Virus record (IMG/VR): IMGVR_UViG_3300020165_000081
Span: 1 to 33,497 of that record
Strand: one strand, 5' to 3'
From: a virus
DNA: 33,497 bases
The translations under genes were made by a program, and so were the position numbers. Of this stretch, positions 1 through 7,354 are shown in pieces; within the stretch, counting starts at the first letter, position 1, and every line of letters begins with the position of its first letter. The notes under the pieces were generated by a model, which worked only from the letters and a program-made list of their open reading frames with translations, was not told the DNA's origin and made no database searches.

Positions 1-108
1 TTATTTGATGAAGGTAGACTTAAACCAGAGAAGTTATTCTACGGCGATATCGTAGGAAAGACTTGGGAAGAAACAAAACAAAAATATTTAGGAGAAGTTG
101 GAAGATAA
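1..108 (+). CDS. 3' end of an unidentified protein (partial)
   Basis: Frame 1 is open from the first base to a TAA at 106-108 and gives 35 C-terminal residues ending in KYLGEVGR. The piece is hydrophilic, with a run of charged residues (TWEETKQKYL) that is probably helical. There is too little to name a family. It lies just upstream of a strong promoter that starts within four bases of its stop codon, so the gene probably ends the preceding transcription unit. Confidence 0.6.
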   Translation, partial: LFDEGRLKPEKLFYGDIVGKTWEETKQKYLGEVGR

Positions 109-111
109 GTC

Positions 112-140
112 TTGACTTGTATTAAAATATGTTGTATATT
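112..140 (+). promoter_or_regulatory. sigma70-like promoter for the 199-5262 operon
   Basis: A -35 box TTGACT (112-117) and a -10 box TATATT (135-140) are separated by exactly 17 nt. This is one mismatch from consensus in the -35 and two in the -10. The predicted start is near 147, leaving a leader of about 50 nt before the ATG at 199. It is the only good promoter-like sequence before the five-gene run that ends at the terminator at 5269. A host-type promoter suggests early expression, which is inference. Confidence 0.75.
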
Positions 141-184
141 AAGGCATGGATGGAGAGATAAAAATTAACAATTTAAAAATAAAA

Positions 185-196
185 GAGAGAGAGAGA
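185..196 (+). promoter_or_regulatory. (GA)6 ribosome-binding site
   Basis: Six uninterrupted GA dinucleotides end two bases before the ATG at 199. The tract supplies GAGAG as the only Shine-Dalgarno-like sequence for the 630-aa gene. As a simple dinucleotide repeat it could change length by slippage and so alter translation, but nothing in this single sequence shows that it varies. Confidence 0.5.
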
Positions 197-198
197 TA

Positions 199-2091
199 AT
201 GACTTTAGATAATCAAAATAAATACTTACAAGTAGTAAAGAGAGCTGTAACTGATCTTAGTACTTCTACTTTAAAAAGTACTGTTAATAATGGTGTTATA
301 GGTTCAGTAAAGAGAAGAATAGATGTACCACTTGGTTATATTTTATATAATACTCGTAGTGAGGGTTTAGTACCAGGTTTTAAATGTCAACCTTGGGAAA
401 TATTAAATTCTATTTATAATAGAGAACCATTTTTAAATGATGAAAAGACTTTTGTGTCTAAAACAGTTTATTTAATTCGTTATATGTATGGTGTAGCCGA
501 TTTTGGTATATTACCCGTAAGTTTAATATCCAATGGAATTACAAAAACTGAATCAGGAGTTGTAATGAATAATTGTCTTTTAGGAAAAGATCGTGGTCAT
601 TTTATGACAGTTTTTAAATATATGGTTACCGAAGGTATTTCAAAAGATGAAAACTTTTGGAAAAAAGTTGTAAATAAACTAAAAAGTGAAACATCTGATG
701 GAAATGAAACTCCTAAATCTCTTATAACATTTCAAAATAAAGGACTTATGGATAAGTTATATGAACTAAAAGAATTAGGTGTTGATAAATATTCACTTAA
801 AGATTTGATTTCTTCTGAAATTCATAATAGAGTTTATCAAGAAGAAGAAACAGTAGTTATAAGACTTGAAACAATATCAACTCATAAAACAGAAATAAGA
901 AAGATAAATAATGGTGAAAACTCTTGGAAACCTCATAATCACGGTCAAACTGAACTAACTGATTGTTTGGTTTCAAGACCTGAATGGGGGTATAATCAAA
1001 ATAAAGTAGATGAGGTATGTTCTGAAAGTTCTGTAATGAGGGGTGAAAGTGTTTTGTTAAGAAGTCGTAAAGATACTAGTTTTTCAGGTTATTTAACCGA
1101 ACCACTAATGTTATTTGTATCATCGTTAGAGATGGAATGGACACAAAGCTTATATAAGTTTTTGGGTGGTATCGGAACAGAACATAGTTCTTATGTAGAT
1201 TATATAGGAGACAAAAAAGTAACAACTAAAACAATGATAACTTGGTTAAATAGAATAGATAGGATTTCTAAACTAACAGGTACTGATGGAAATAACATTT
1301 GGGTTAGACTTGATGATGTCATTTCATCTCACTATGATACTTGGAAGAAAAATAATAGAAAAGAAGATAATAACTTTAACAAACTTCGGCCATCATCAAT
1401 GGATACTGGATTGTTTTACATAAGAGGTATACACGAGTTTATGACACAGATGGGATTTACTCGTAGTAGAGAAGGAACTTATGACACATTATCCGTTAAG
1501 TTCGTTGAGTATATGGTGGATTTAATTGAAAATAATACTCACAAATATGAGACTTGGATGAGTAACACACCAGCTTCTTGGCAGGGTAGGTTCAAAAAAG
1601 TTTTTAATAAAATATGGAATGATTTTGTAAAGACAGTAAAAAGTGGACAAGGTAAAATAGAATCAGAAAGTGTACTGAAATCACGTAAGTTAAGAGATTT
1701 AAGAAAAACAAATAAACTCCCATGGCAGTTTAAAATGTATGATAGAAGAAGAACTGGTGAATGGGAAATTATAGAAGTAGACTTAGTAACAGGTAAAGGT
1801 CTTCAGTTGTGTCATTATATTTCCGAAACAAATGGTGGTTTTAGAACAGAAGAAAATACTTTTATGGGTCCTGGTTTAGATAACAATGTGGTTGGAAAAG
1901 AAAATTGTCCTAAAGATTACCTAATGGTTGAGATGGCTGTTGAAGAAAATAATTCTAAGTGTGGTGAGTTTTTCAAAACATTTCAAAAAGATATTGATTA
2001 TCCAACTAATCCTTTATCACCTGAGGTGGAATACTATTCAAATACAATTAATTTTTGTTTGATTTCTACAGAAATAAACAATAGTAACTAA
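199..2091 (+). CDS. 630-aa protein of unknown function, possible HNH-like C-terminus
   Basis: First gene of the operon behind the promoter at 112-140. I do not recognise the family. The protein is hydrophilic with no signal peptide or membrane segment, and rich in Lys, Asn and Glu. Near the C-terminus (about residues 535-585) the order LQLCHY, NGG, EENTF, DNNVVGKEN recalls the spacing of HNH endonucleases (His, then a Gly-rich turn, then Asn and N..K), but the usual Asp and Cys pairs are not clear. This is a weak suggestion, not a call. A nuclease or DNA-binding role would suit its place next to a glycosyltransferase with a possible DNA-binding tail. The start at 199 follows the (GA)6 tract, and the stop overlaps the next start (TAATG), so the two genes are probably translationally coupled. 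Confidence 0.85.
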   Translation: MTLDNQNKYLQVVKRAVTDLSTSTLKSTVNNGVIGSVKRRIDVPLGYILYNTRSEGLVPGFKCQPWEILNSIYNREPFLNDEKTFVSKTVYLIRYMYGVADFGILPVSLISNGITKTESGVVMNNCLLGKDRGHFMTVFKYMVTEGISKDENFWKKVVNKLKSETSDGNETPKSLITFQNKGLMDKLYELKELGVDKYSLKDLISSEIHNRVYQEEETVVIRLETISTHKTEIRKINNGENSWKPHNHGQTELTDCLVSRPEWGYNQNKVDEVCSESSVMRGESVLLRSRKDTSFSGYLTEPLMLFVSSLEMEWTQSLYKFLGGIGTEHSSYVDYIGDKKVTTKTMITWLNRIDRISKLTGTDGNNIWVRLDDVISSHYDTWKKNNRKEDNNFNKLRPSSMDTGLFYIRGIHEFMTQMGFTRSREGTYDTLSVKFVEYMVDLIENNTHKYETWMSNTPASWQGRFKKVFNKIWNDFVKTVKSGQGKIESESVLKSRKLRDLRKTNKLPWQFKMYDRRRTGEWEIIEVDLVTGKGLQLCHYISETNGGFRTEENTFMGPGLDNNVVGKENCPKDYLMVEMAVEENNSKCGEFFKTFQKDIDYPTNPLSPEVEYYSNTINFCLISTEINNSN

Positions 2092-3443
2092 TGAGCGTAT
2101 ACCATATTCCAAAATTAGTAGAGGGTGATGATAACACCGTAGAATATAAGTATAAGATTCTTGTATATCCTAACATAACATTTCAGAAGGATTTAGAAAA
2201 GGACTCTTATGTTGTTGTTTTACATAATGTGATTAAGGAACTCAATGATATCCGTGATGATATACATTGGACTATATTGTCACCCTATGAAACTCCAAGC
2301 TTATGCTTTGATAATACAACCCATTTACCATTACCATTACCATCCTATCCAAATGCGATGAGAACTCACTTCGATGCCATATATTTAAAAAAGTTATTGA
2401 ATTGGAAATATAATGATTTTGATGTCGTTTACTCTCATCTGCCTGAACATACATTACAACTTAAAAACTTATTTCTAAATAGCACAAATATAAGTCCTAA
2501 GTTTGTAGGTTATTGCCATTGGTATGAGGTTAATGAAAATACAAACTACGCTGCTAGAATGTTATCAGCTAACTTTAATGGTATGTTAGAGATGGAAGAG
2601 TGTGGTGTGAATAGTATTTGGTTAAAGGAGCTAGTGATTGATAAGGCTAAGGAAATATATAAAGCAAAGGTTATCAATAAATTTAAAAAGATAATCAAAC
2701 CACATTATTTAGGTGTTGATGAGATAGACTTATCTACTACAAAAACCAAAAAGAAAACGATTCTGTTTAATCATAGAAGTAATTTTTACACAGGTTGGAG
2801 TTGGTTTGTAAAGAGAATGGATGAGTTGTATGAACAAAGACAGGACTTTAAGGTGCTTACAACATTAGCTGAATTAGATAGACCTTATGCTAAAAAGGTT
2901 ACCATAAGCAGTAGAAAAGAATATCTTAAATTCATAAAATCGGTTCACTTTGGGGTTGGTACTTTTCAAAAATATTCTGCTTGGTCTATATCGACAACGG
3001 ATTCTTTGAGTATGGGTGTACCCTATATTTTGCCGGAAGAGCTATGTTACCCTGAAATGGTTGGTAATGAATATCCTTTACTTTATAAAGGTAAGGATGA
3101 ATTTTTGAGTAAGGTAAATGGAGCTTTAGATGGTGATGGAAACGTAAAAAAGGCTAAAACATATCTAAAAACCAAAACAAAAGATTTTCCGTGGGCTGAT
3201 AGAATTCCAAATTGGTTTGATGGATGGAGTTTTTTGAATGAAGATTCATTTGATATAATGGGAGATAAGAGCGAATCATATCATAAGATTGTGGATTTCA
3301 TTCACAAAAAGAAATCGGTTACCAAAAAAGAAATATTGGATTTTTTTGGTTGGGGTGTTAGAATACCATTCAGTCGTTACAGAAATAGATTGAGAACAGA
3401 ACCAACAATTAAGTTAACAAATTACGGCTATGGAGTAAAATAA
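2091..3443 (+). CDS. GT-B type glycosyltransferase with C-terminal winged-helix-like domain
   Basis: The 450-aa product has the general form of a family 1/4 (GT-B) glycosyltransferase. An N-terminal Rossmann-like half includes DFDVVYSHLPEH and FVGYCHWYEV. A C-terminal half contains KKKTILFNHR and a donor-binding-like stretch TTDSLSMGVPYILPEE followed by an acidic residue and GNEYPLLY. The last ~56 residues (395-450) are different: predicted helices KIVDFIHKKK and KKEILDFF, then basic SRYRNRLR and a short strand pair, resembling a winged helix. Phage glycosyltransferases can decorate modified DNA bases (as T4 alpha- and beta-glucosyltransferases do), virions or host polymers. The tail suggests DNA as acceptor, but that is inference and no base hydroxymethylase lies in the window. 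It overlaps the upstream stop by 1 nt and the next gene starts immediately after it. Confidence 0.75.
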   Translation: MSVYHIPKLVEGDDNTVEYKYKILVYPNITFQKDLEKDSYVVVLHNVIKELNDIRDDIHWTILSPYETPSLCFDNTTHLPLPLPSYPNAMRTHFDAIYLKKLLNWKYNDFDVVYSHLPEHTLQLKNLFLNSTNISPKFVGYCHWYEVNENTNYAARMLSANFNGMLEMEECGVNSIWLKELVIDKAKEIYKAKVINKFKKIIKPHYLGVDEIDLSTTKTKKKTILFNHRSNFYTGWSWFVKRMDELYEQRQDFKVLTTLAELDRPYAKKVTISSRKEYLKFIKSVHFGVGTFQKYSAWSISTTDSLSMGVPYILPEELCYPEMVGNEYPLLYKGKDEFLSKVNGALDGDGNVKKAKTYLKTKTKDFPWADRIPNWFDGWSFLNEDSFDIMGDKSESYHKIVDFIHKKKSVTKKEILDFFGWGVRIPFSRYRNRLRTEPTIKLTNYGYGVK

Positions 3444-4223
3444 ATGAAACAACTTACAGAAAAACAGATATTAGATAATTGGAATAAGTTAATGAAACTT
3501 ATCGAAGATACATTTGAGGGTGATCGTAAAGATAAGCTATTAAAGATGTATAAGTACTTTGAGGATAGGATGTCGGTGGCACCTGCTAGTGGTAAAGCCG
3601 CTTACCATAACGCTATGGTTGGTGGTTATGTCGAACACGTATTGCATGTAACAAATTGTGCTTTGAAGATTAAGAAGTTATGGGAAGAGGATGGTGCTAA
3701 AATTAATTTTACAGATGAGGAATTAATATTTGCTGCTATGCATCATGACTTAGGTAAGGTAGGAGATTTAACAGAGGATTACTATATACCACAGGACTCA
3801 GAATGGCATCGTAAGAATAGGGGTGAGATATTTAAACATAATCCTAAGTTACAATATATGTCAGTAACAGATAGAGCGATTTATCTACTTAATCATTTTG
3901 GTATTAAGATGACAGAATGGGAATATATCGGTTTGAGATTAACAGATGGATTGTATGAGGAAGCTAATAAGTCTTATCTGATGTCTTACAATCCGGATTG
4001 GTCTTTGAAATCTAATATAGCTTACATATTACATCAAGCAGATATGATGGCTACACACATTGAGTTTGATGAGTGGAATAGACTTGATGAGGAGACTAAC
4101 ACTAAGATAAGCGATAATATTAAGAAAGCGGTTGGTTCTAAAGAAGAAAAACCTAAACCATCACCAAAGCTTAGTCAAAAATCAAATGATTTATTTGAAG
4201 AATTATTTGGAGATAAGAAATGA
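3444..4223 (+). CDS. HD-domain phosphohydrolase, YhaM-like
   Basis: The 259-aa protein carries the HD metal-binding pattern: H55 and H65 in AYHNAMVGGYVEHVLHV, the HD pair in MHHDLGK (H101 D102) and a final Asp in HQADMMA (D200). The phrase with PAS followed by H..MVGGYVEH is like the HD domain of YhaM-type 3'-5' exoribonucleases, but the OB-fold those proteins carry is absent. A nucleotide or RNA phosphohydrolase activity is likely and the substrate unknown. The tail is a Pro/Lys-rich linker (KPKPSPK) followed by SNDLFEELFG, which resembles short peptides that bind sliding clamps. The gene begins right after the glycosyltransferase stop and overlaps the following membrane-protein gene by 4 nt (ATGA), so all are probably co-translated. 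Confidence 0.85.
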   Translation: MKQLTEKQILDNWNKLMKLIEDTFEGDRKDKLLKMYKYFEDRMSVAPASGKAAYHNAMVGGYVEHVLHVTNCALKIKKLWEEDGAKINFTDEELIFAAMHHDLGKVGDLTEDYYIPQDSEWHRKNRGEIFKHNPKLQYMSVTDRAIYLLNHFGIKMTEWEYIGLRLTDGLYEEANKSYLMSYNPDWSLKSNIAYILHQADMMATHIEFDEWNRLDEETNTKISDNIKKAVGSKEEKPKPSPKLSQKSNDLFEELFGDKK

Positions 4224-4480
4224 TTTTAGAAATAAGTCTTGTAATTGTATCACTTTTATTCGTAACTTCTTGTTATGTAATTTGGAATTTAACATCCAAA
4301 GCAGAGTTATTAGAAAGTTGGATAGAGGATTTTATAAATACAATTGAAAAGATAAGTTCTGATTTAAAGAGGGCTGATTACAGAGGTTCGTTTGAGGCTG
4401 ATGATGAGGTAGGATTTATATTTAAGGAAATTAAAAACATAATAAAACAACTAGATAAGTTCAAAGGAGAACAACAATAA
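4220..4480 (+). CDS. small membrane-anchored protein with conserved-looking tail
   Basis: The 86-aa product has one N-terminal hydrophobic segment (about residues 4-23, ISLVIVSLLFVTSCYVIWNL), a coiled-coil-like helix, and then a charged motif, RGSFEADDEVGFIFKEIK, before a basic-acidic tail. The likely topology is an N-terminal anchor with the rest in the cytoplasm, though the Cys at residue 18 leaves a lipobox-like alternative that I consider weak. I recall similar short proteins in marine T4-like phages but know no function for them. It is squeezed between the HD gene (ATGA overlap) and the sigma factor gene (TAATG overlap), and this tight coupling supports real translation. Confidence 0.75.
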   Translation: MILEISLVIVSLLFVTSCYVIWNLTSKAELLESWIEDFINTIEKISSDLKRADYRGSFEADDEVGFIFKEIKNIIKQLDKFKGEQQ

Positions 4481-5262
4481 TGGCAACAGCAGTATCATCA
4501 TCTAAAAGTGAAAAAGTGGTACAAGTAAAACCTAAGAAAAAGAGGGCTAAAAAGAAAAAGAATTATTATTTTCATCAAGGCACAGAAGATGCTATAATTT
4601 TATACAACAAATCAACAGATTATAATGAGAGGAATAAGATATATAATGAACATATCCGAGCCGCTTTTGATAAGTTGGCTGAGAATATCATCCACACCTT
4701 TAAATTTTATTACTTCGATAGTAATTCTATTGAGGTTAAGAATGAGGTGGTTGCTTTCTTAGTTATGAATATCCATAAGTTTAAAGAGGGTAAGGGTAAA
4801 GCATTCTCATACTTTAGCATCGTTGCAAAAAACTATCTTATTCTTAATAACAATAAGAATTATAAGATGGGCAAGATTCACGATAAGATAGATGTTATCG
4901 ATTATAAAAGAAATATAATTGGTGAGGAGAGCGCTAAAAAACGCTCAGAGGTAAACTCCCTTTATACAGATGAGTTGGTTAGATTTTGGGAACATAACCT
5001 AACTAACATATTCCGTAGAACTAAGGATATAAAGGTTGCTGATTCAGTTTTACATTTGTTTCGTATAAAACAGAACTTAGAAAACTTTAATAAGAAAGCT
5101 CTATATATTCTAATCCGTGAGATGACAGGATCTAATACCCAACACATAACTCGCATTGTAAATGTTATGAAAAAGTACAATAGCAGATTATATAATGAGT
5201 TTGATAAAAAAGGTATAGTAGATATTGAATATACCGGCTCTTTAATTAGAGAGGAAAACTAA
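4480..5262 (+). CDS. 55: late-transcription sigma factor (T4 gp55-like)
   Basis: The 260-aa protein opens with a very basic, disordered region (KPKKKRAKKKK, residues 17-27) and continues with a helical domain like sigma region 2 of T4-type gp55. The stretch KGKAFSYFSIVAKNYLI (about 105-121) matches the helix that binds the -10 element and core polymerase, and LAENIIHTFKFYY (about 66-78) precedes it. No full region 4 is apparent, as expected for this minimal sigma family. Its role would be to direct host RNA polymerase to late promoters, with a sliding clamp as activator in the T4 model. An AGGAG lies 11 nt before the ATG, and the start overlaps the previous stop by 1 nt. It is last in its operon and ends 6 nt before a terminator hairpin. 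Confidence 0.75.
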   Translation: MATAVSSSKSEKVVQVKPKKKRAKKKKNYYFHQGTEDAIILYNKSTDYNERNKIYNEHIRAAFDKLAENIIHTFKFYYFDSNSIEVKNEVVAFLVMNIHKFKEGKGKAFSYFSIVAKNYLILNNNKNYKMGKIHDKIDVIDYKRNIIGEESAKKRSEVNSLYTDELVRFWEHNLTNIFRRTKDIKVADSVLHLFRIKQNLENFNKKALYILIREMTGSNTQHITRIVNVMKKYNSRLYNEFDKKGIVDIEYTGSLIREEN

Positions 5263-5263
5263 A

Positions 5264-5299
5264 AAAAAGGGGAGCGAAAGCTCCCCCTTTTTGTTTTTT
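5264..5299. terminator. bidirectional intrinsic terminator
   Basis: A 7-bp perfect stem, GGGGAGC (5269-5275) with GCTCCCC (5280-5286), closes on a GAAA tetraloop. It is followed by TTTTT at 5288-5292 and TTTTTT at 5294-5299 on the + strand, and preceded by eight A (5261-5268) that form a U-tract on the other strand. It therefore suits both the + operon ending at 5262 and the convergent minus-strand gene ending at 5304. This is the clearest intrinsic terminator in the window. Confidence 0.9.
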
Positions 5300-5303
5300 A
5301 GAA

Positions 5304-5525
5304 CTATTTACGGAATAAACCCACCAGCACCAATAAGGCAACAAGCCCTGCAAATCCGGACTGGCCGAATTGGTTTACAATTGATGTCAGGTTACCAATA
5401 ACATTAACGCCAAAGACACCAGTTCCAAAAATTACTTCTGAAATTGCGCCTACAGCTATAAAAGACATCATCAGATGAGCTAGGTCATCGATGTAGCCTT
5501 TTACCATTGTTATTATTTCCTTCAT
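5304..5525 (-). CDS. small two-segment membrane protein, monocistronic
   Basis: The 73-aa protein has a short amphipathic start, a long hydrophobic segment (about residues 17-40, including SFIAVGAISEVIFGTGVFG) and a second one (about 57-71, GLVALLVLVGLF) ending in Arg-Lys. A linker between them contains Asn and Gln. A good AGGAGA sits about 7 nt upstream of the ATG, and a near-consensus promoter lies at 5567-5595. The gene shares the terminator at 5269-5286 with the convergent sigma operon. Function is unknown. The small size and two hydrophobic segments would allow a holin or a membrane protein acting early in infection, but no family motif decides it. The good regulatory signals make it a real gene rather than a shadow. 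Confidence 0.8.
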   Translation of the reverse strand: MKEIITMVKGYIDDLAHLMMSFIAVGAISEVIFGTGVFGVNVIGNLTSIVNQFGQSGFAGLVALLVLVGLFRK

Positions 5526-5566
5526 GTTTAGTCTCCTATTAGTTATTAAAAAAGGGATTTTAACCC

Positions 5567-5595
5567 TATATATAAATATAATATATATTTGTCAA
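5567..5595 (-). promoter_or_regulatory. strong sigma70-like promoter for the minus-strand membrane gene
   Basis: Read on the minus strand, TTGACA (5595-5590, a perfect -35) is followed after exactly 17 nt by TATATA (5572-5567). The predicted start is near 5560, giving a leader of about 35 nt with the ribosome-binding site near its end. It is the best sigma70 match in the window. It overlaps a + strand TATAAATA at 5571-5578, the T4 late -10 consensus, so the two directions might compete. Confidence 0.8.
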
Positions 5596-5622
5596 AAGTT
5601 AAGAATGTAGATATTTATATAT
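5568..5622. repeat. 12-bp inverted repeat in the divergent promoter region
   Basis: ATATATAAATAT (5568-5579) is the exact reverse complement of ATATTTATATAT (5611-5622). The arms are 31 nt apart. One arm covers the minus-strand -10 box and the other lies 32 nt before the ATG at 5655. In AT-rich DNA such repeats arise by chance more easily, but a 12-bp perfect match at a divergent promoter may be a regulatory site. Confidence 0.5.
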
Positions 5623-5623
5623 G
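5611..5623 (+). promoter_or_regulatory. ATATTTATATATG motif, candidate late-promoter element
   Basis: The 13-mer ATATTTATATATG lies 31 nt before the ATG at 5655 and recurs exactly at 19202-19214 before another virion gene. An 11-nt version lies at 7875-7885. The reverse complement contains TATAAATA, the T4 late -10 consensus, so the orientation of any promoter activity is uncertain. Confidence 0.4.
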
Positions 5624-5654
5624 TAACTATTCCCTAATTAATAAGAGGTAAATA

Positions 5655-6047
5655 ATGGCTAGCGATTTTGAAGTGTTTGAGGGTAAGTCATTATCGGACT
5701 TATTCAAAGACATATACGATAATACAACAAGAAATAAAACACAGTTAGAAGTTCTTATGAAAGAGGTAACATCATTTATTAAGGATGGTGATACCGCTGT
5801 GCAGATTATTCCTATGCTCAAAGAGTATTTAGAAATCAATGTAAAGAATGACGATCAATTGGTAAAGGTGGCTGGTATAGTACAACGTATGGTTGCTAAT
5901 GAGTCTAAAGCAAATGATAGCTCGGAATTTGGTTTGAGTGATGCAGAGAAGGAACAGTTAATGTCCGCTGTTGAGGATGTAGCTAACGATGCACAAAAGT
6001 ATTCAGATAAAATTACCAAAGAGTCGGATAATCTATTTGAGGAATAA
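5655..6047 (+). CDS. conserved phage protein of unknown function
   Basis: The 130-aa, acidic, helical protein begins MASDFEVFEGKSLSDLFKDIY and ends in a short peptide, SDNLFEE. I recall proteins with a similar start in marine T4-like phages but know no function. The end resembles the SNDLFEELFG tail of the HD protein at 3444-4223. In T4, the small late-transcription coactivator gp33 uses a hydrophobic/acidic C-terminal peptide to bind the sliding clamp, so a gp33-like role is possible but unproven. Alternatively it is a minor virion or assembly protein, since it leads the run of baseplate genes. GAGG lies 8 nt before the ATG, and the next gene starts 2 nt after the stop. Confidence 0.8.
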   Translation: MASDFEVFEGKSLSDLFKDIYDNTTRNKTQLEVLMKEVTSFIKDGDTAVQIIPMLKEYLEINVKNDDQLVKVAGIVQRMVANESKANDSSEFGLSDAEKEQLMSAVEDVANDAQKYSDKITKESDNLFEE

Positions 6048-6049
6048 CC

Positions 6050-7354
6050 ATGCAACCTGGATATAGAAAAAATACTAAATACATAATTTCTGATAGAAAT
6101 AACACAGGATTTATTAATAGAAATGAGGCTGAAGATTTAATTAAACAGTATGCTAGTTCAGAAGAATTTTATGAGATAGAACCTGCTGAGGTTTTGAAAG
6201 TTCATTTAGAGCCTGAACAAAAATCATTTCCTAAAACTGAACTGTATGGAAAAATTGTTCCTGATTTGAGCTTTTTAGGATCTGTAACAATTCGTTTAAT
6301 ACACACTCAACCAGGTAATGATTATCTAACAGAATTAGTTAAACCGATATCACCACACATAGTTCAATATCCATTAAAAGGAGAGATTGTAAATGTAGCA
6401 AACTATAATGGACAATTATATTATTACAATCCTTTAAACTTAGACAGTAAAATTAATATGAATAAAATTTTTGGTAGAGAGGGTGAAGGTAAGGTATTTC
6501 CAATGTTAACAAAATATAACAGGCCGATTAAAGTAAAGCAGGGAGATACCATTTTTCAGGGTAGATTTGGTCAATCAATTCAATTTAGTAGCGATATTAA
6601 TTTTGTTAGACCAAACATAAAGATGACAATAGGGCAATCTCAAAATATGACAATACTTGGTTCAAAAAGCAGAAATGAATATGAACCTCACCCGGCTGAT
6701 ATTAATTTGGATGATGCTAGCATATATGTTACTACAAATGAACATGTTCCTTTAAAAACCGGAGCTAAGAGTAAAATGAAAACTGCTCTTTTGGGTGGAA
6801 ATCAATCATCTGTTATAGTTACCAATTCTGATTCAGTTGCTTTAAATGCAAAAGAAACTGATGCTCATATATATGCAAGAAGAAATATAAATCTAGCTTC
6901 TCAGAGTTCGATAAATTTAGAAAGTGAATTTGGAGAAATTAATTTAGGTGACGTTGATAGTAATAATCCTGTTGTCAAAGGTAAAGAGCTGAATGATTTT
7001 TTAATGGAGTTGGTTACATCGGTAGAAAGCTATGCTGATGCTATGAAGGTTGCTAAAAAGCAAGAGGATAAGGTATTAGCAAGCGCCGATTTGATGGAGA
7101 GTATGGCTACACTAAAGGAGAGTTTAGGTCAGAATGCTTCATTTTTTAGTAAAAAAGTTTTTATATCTAACGATCATAACCCACCGGTAGTTAATGCTGA
7201 GGGTACTGATAACGCCATATCCAACAGTGGTAATGAAGATGAATTAAATTTAGAAAGTATGTGGGAAGATACTGTATGGAATGAAGTTGAAAATGTTGAA
7301 ACCCAAGAGTATGAAGTTGAAAAAATAACACCTGTAGCAGGAGTAAGAGGATAA
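6050..7354 (+). CDS. 5: baseplate hub / tail-spike protein (T4 gp5-like, no lysozyme domain)
   Basis: The 434-aa protein has an OB-fold-like segment at about 100-128 (PLKGEIVNVANYNGQLYYY), followed by GDTIFQGRFGQSIQF (165-179), a phrase seen in gp5/VgrG-like spike proteins. A strand-rich, beta-helix-like region follows (about 225-300, with NINLASQSSINLESEFGEIN) and then a helical, acidic tail. No lysozyme domain is inserted, unlike T4 gp5 (575 aa). It would sit at the centre of the baseplate and pierce the outer envelope. It begins 2 nt after the previous stop and overlaps the next gene by 1 nt. Its position a little upstream of gp25 and gp6 supports the call. Confidence 0.7.
   Translation: MQPGYRKNTKYIISDRNNTGFINRNEAEDLIKQYASSEEFYEIEPAEVLKVHLEPEQKSFPKTELYGKIVPDLSFLGSVTIRLIHTQPGNDYLTELVKPISPHIVQYPLKGEIVNVANYNGQLYYYNPLNLDSKINMNKIFGREGEGKVFPMLTKYNRPIKVKQGDTIFQGRFGQSIQFSSDINFVRPNIKMTIGQSQNMTILGSKSRNEYEPHPADINLDDASIYVTTNEHVPLKTGAKSKMKTALLGGNQSSVIVTNSDSVALNAKETDAHIYARRNINLASQSSINLESEFGEINLGDVDSNNPVVKGKELNDFLMELVTSVESYADAMKVAKKQEDKVLASADLMESMATLKESLGQNASFFSKKVFISNDHNPPVVNAEGTDNAISNSGNEDELNLESMWEDTVWNEVENVETQEYEVEKITPVAGVRG

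Noticed and set aside
2272-2454. 60-aa minus-strand ORF
   Set aside because: Lies wholly within the glycosyltransferase gene, with no ribosome-binding site or motif.
4132-4347. 71-aa + strand ORF
   Set aside because: Shadow frame across the HD/membrane-protein junction, where both real genes have better starts and sequence.
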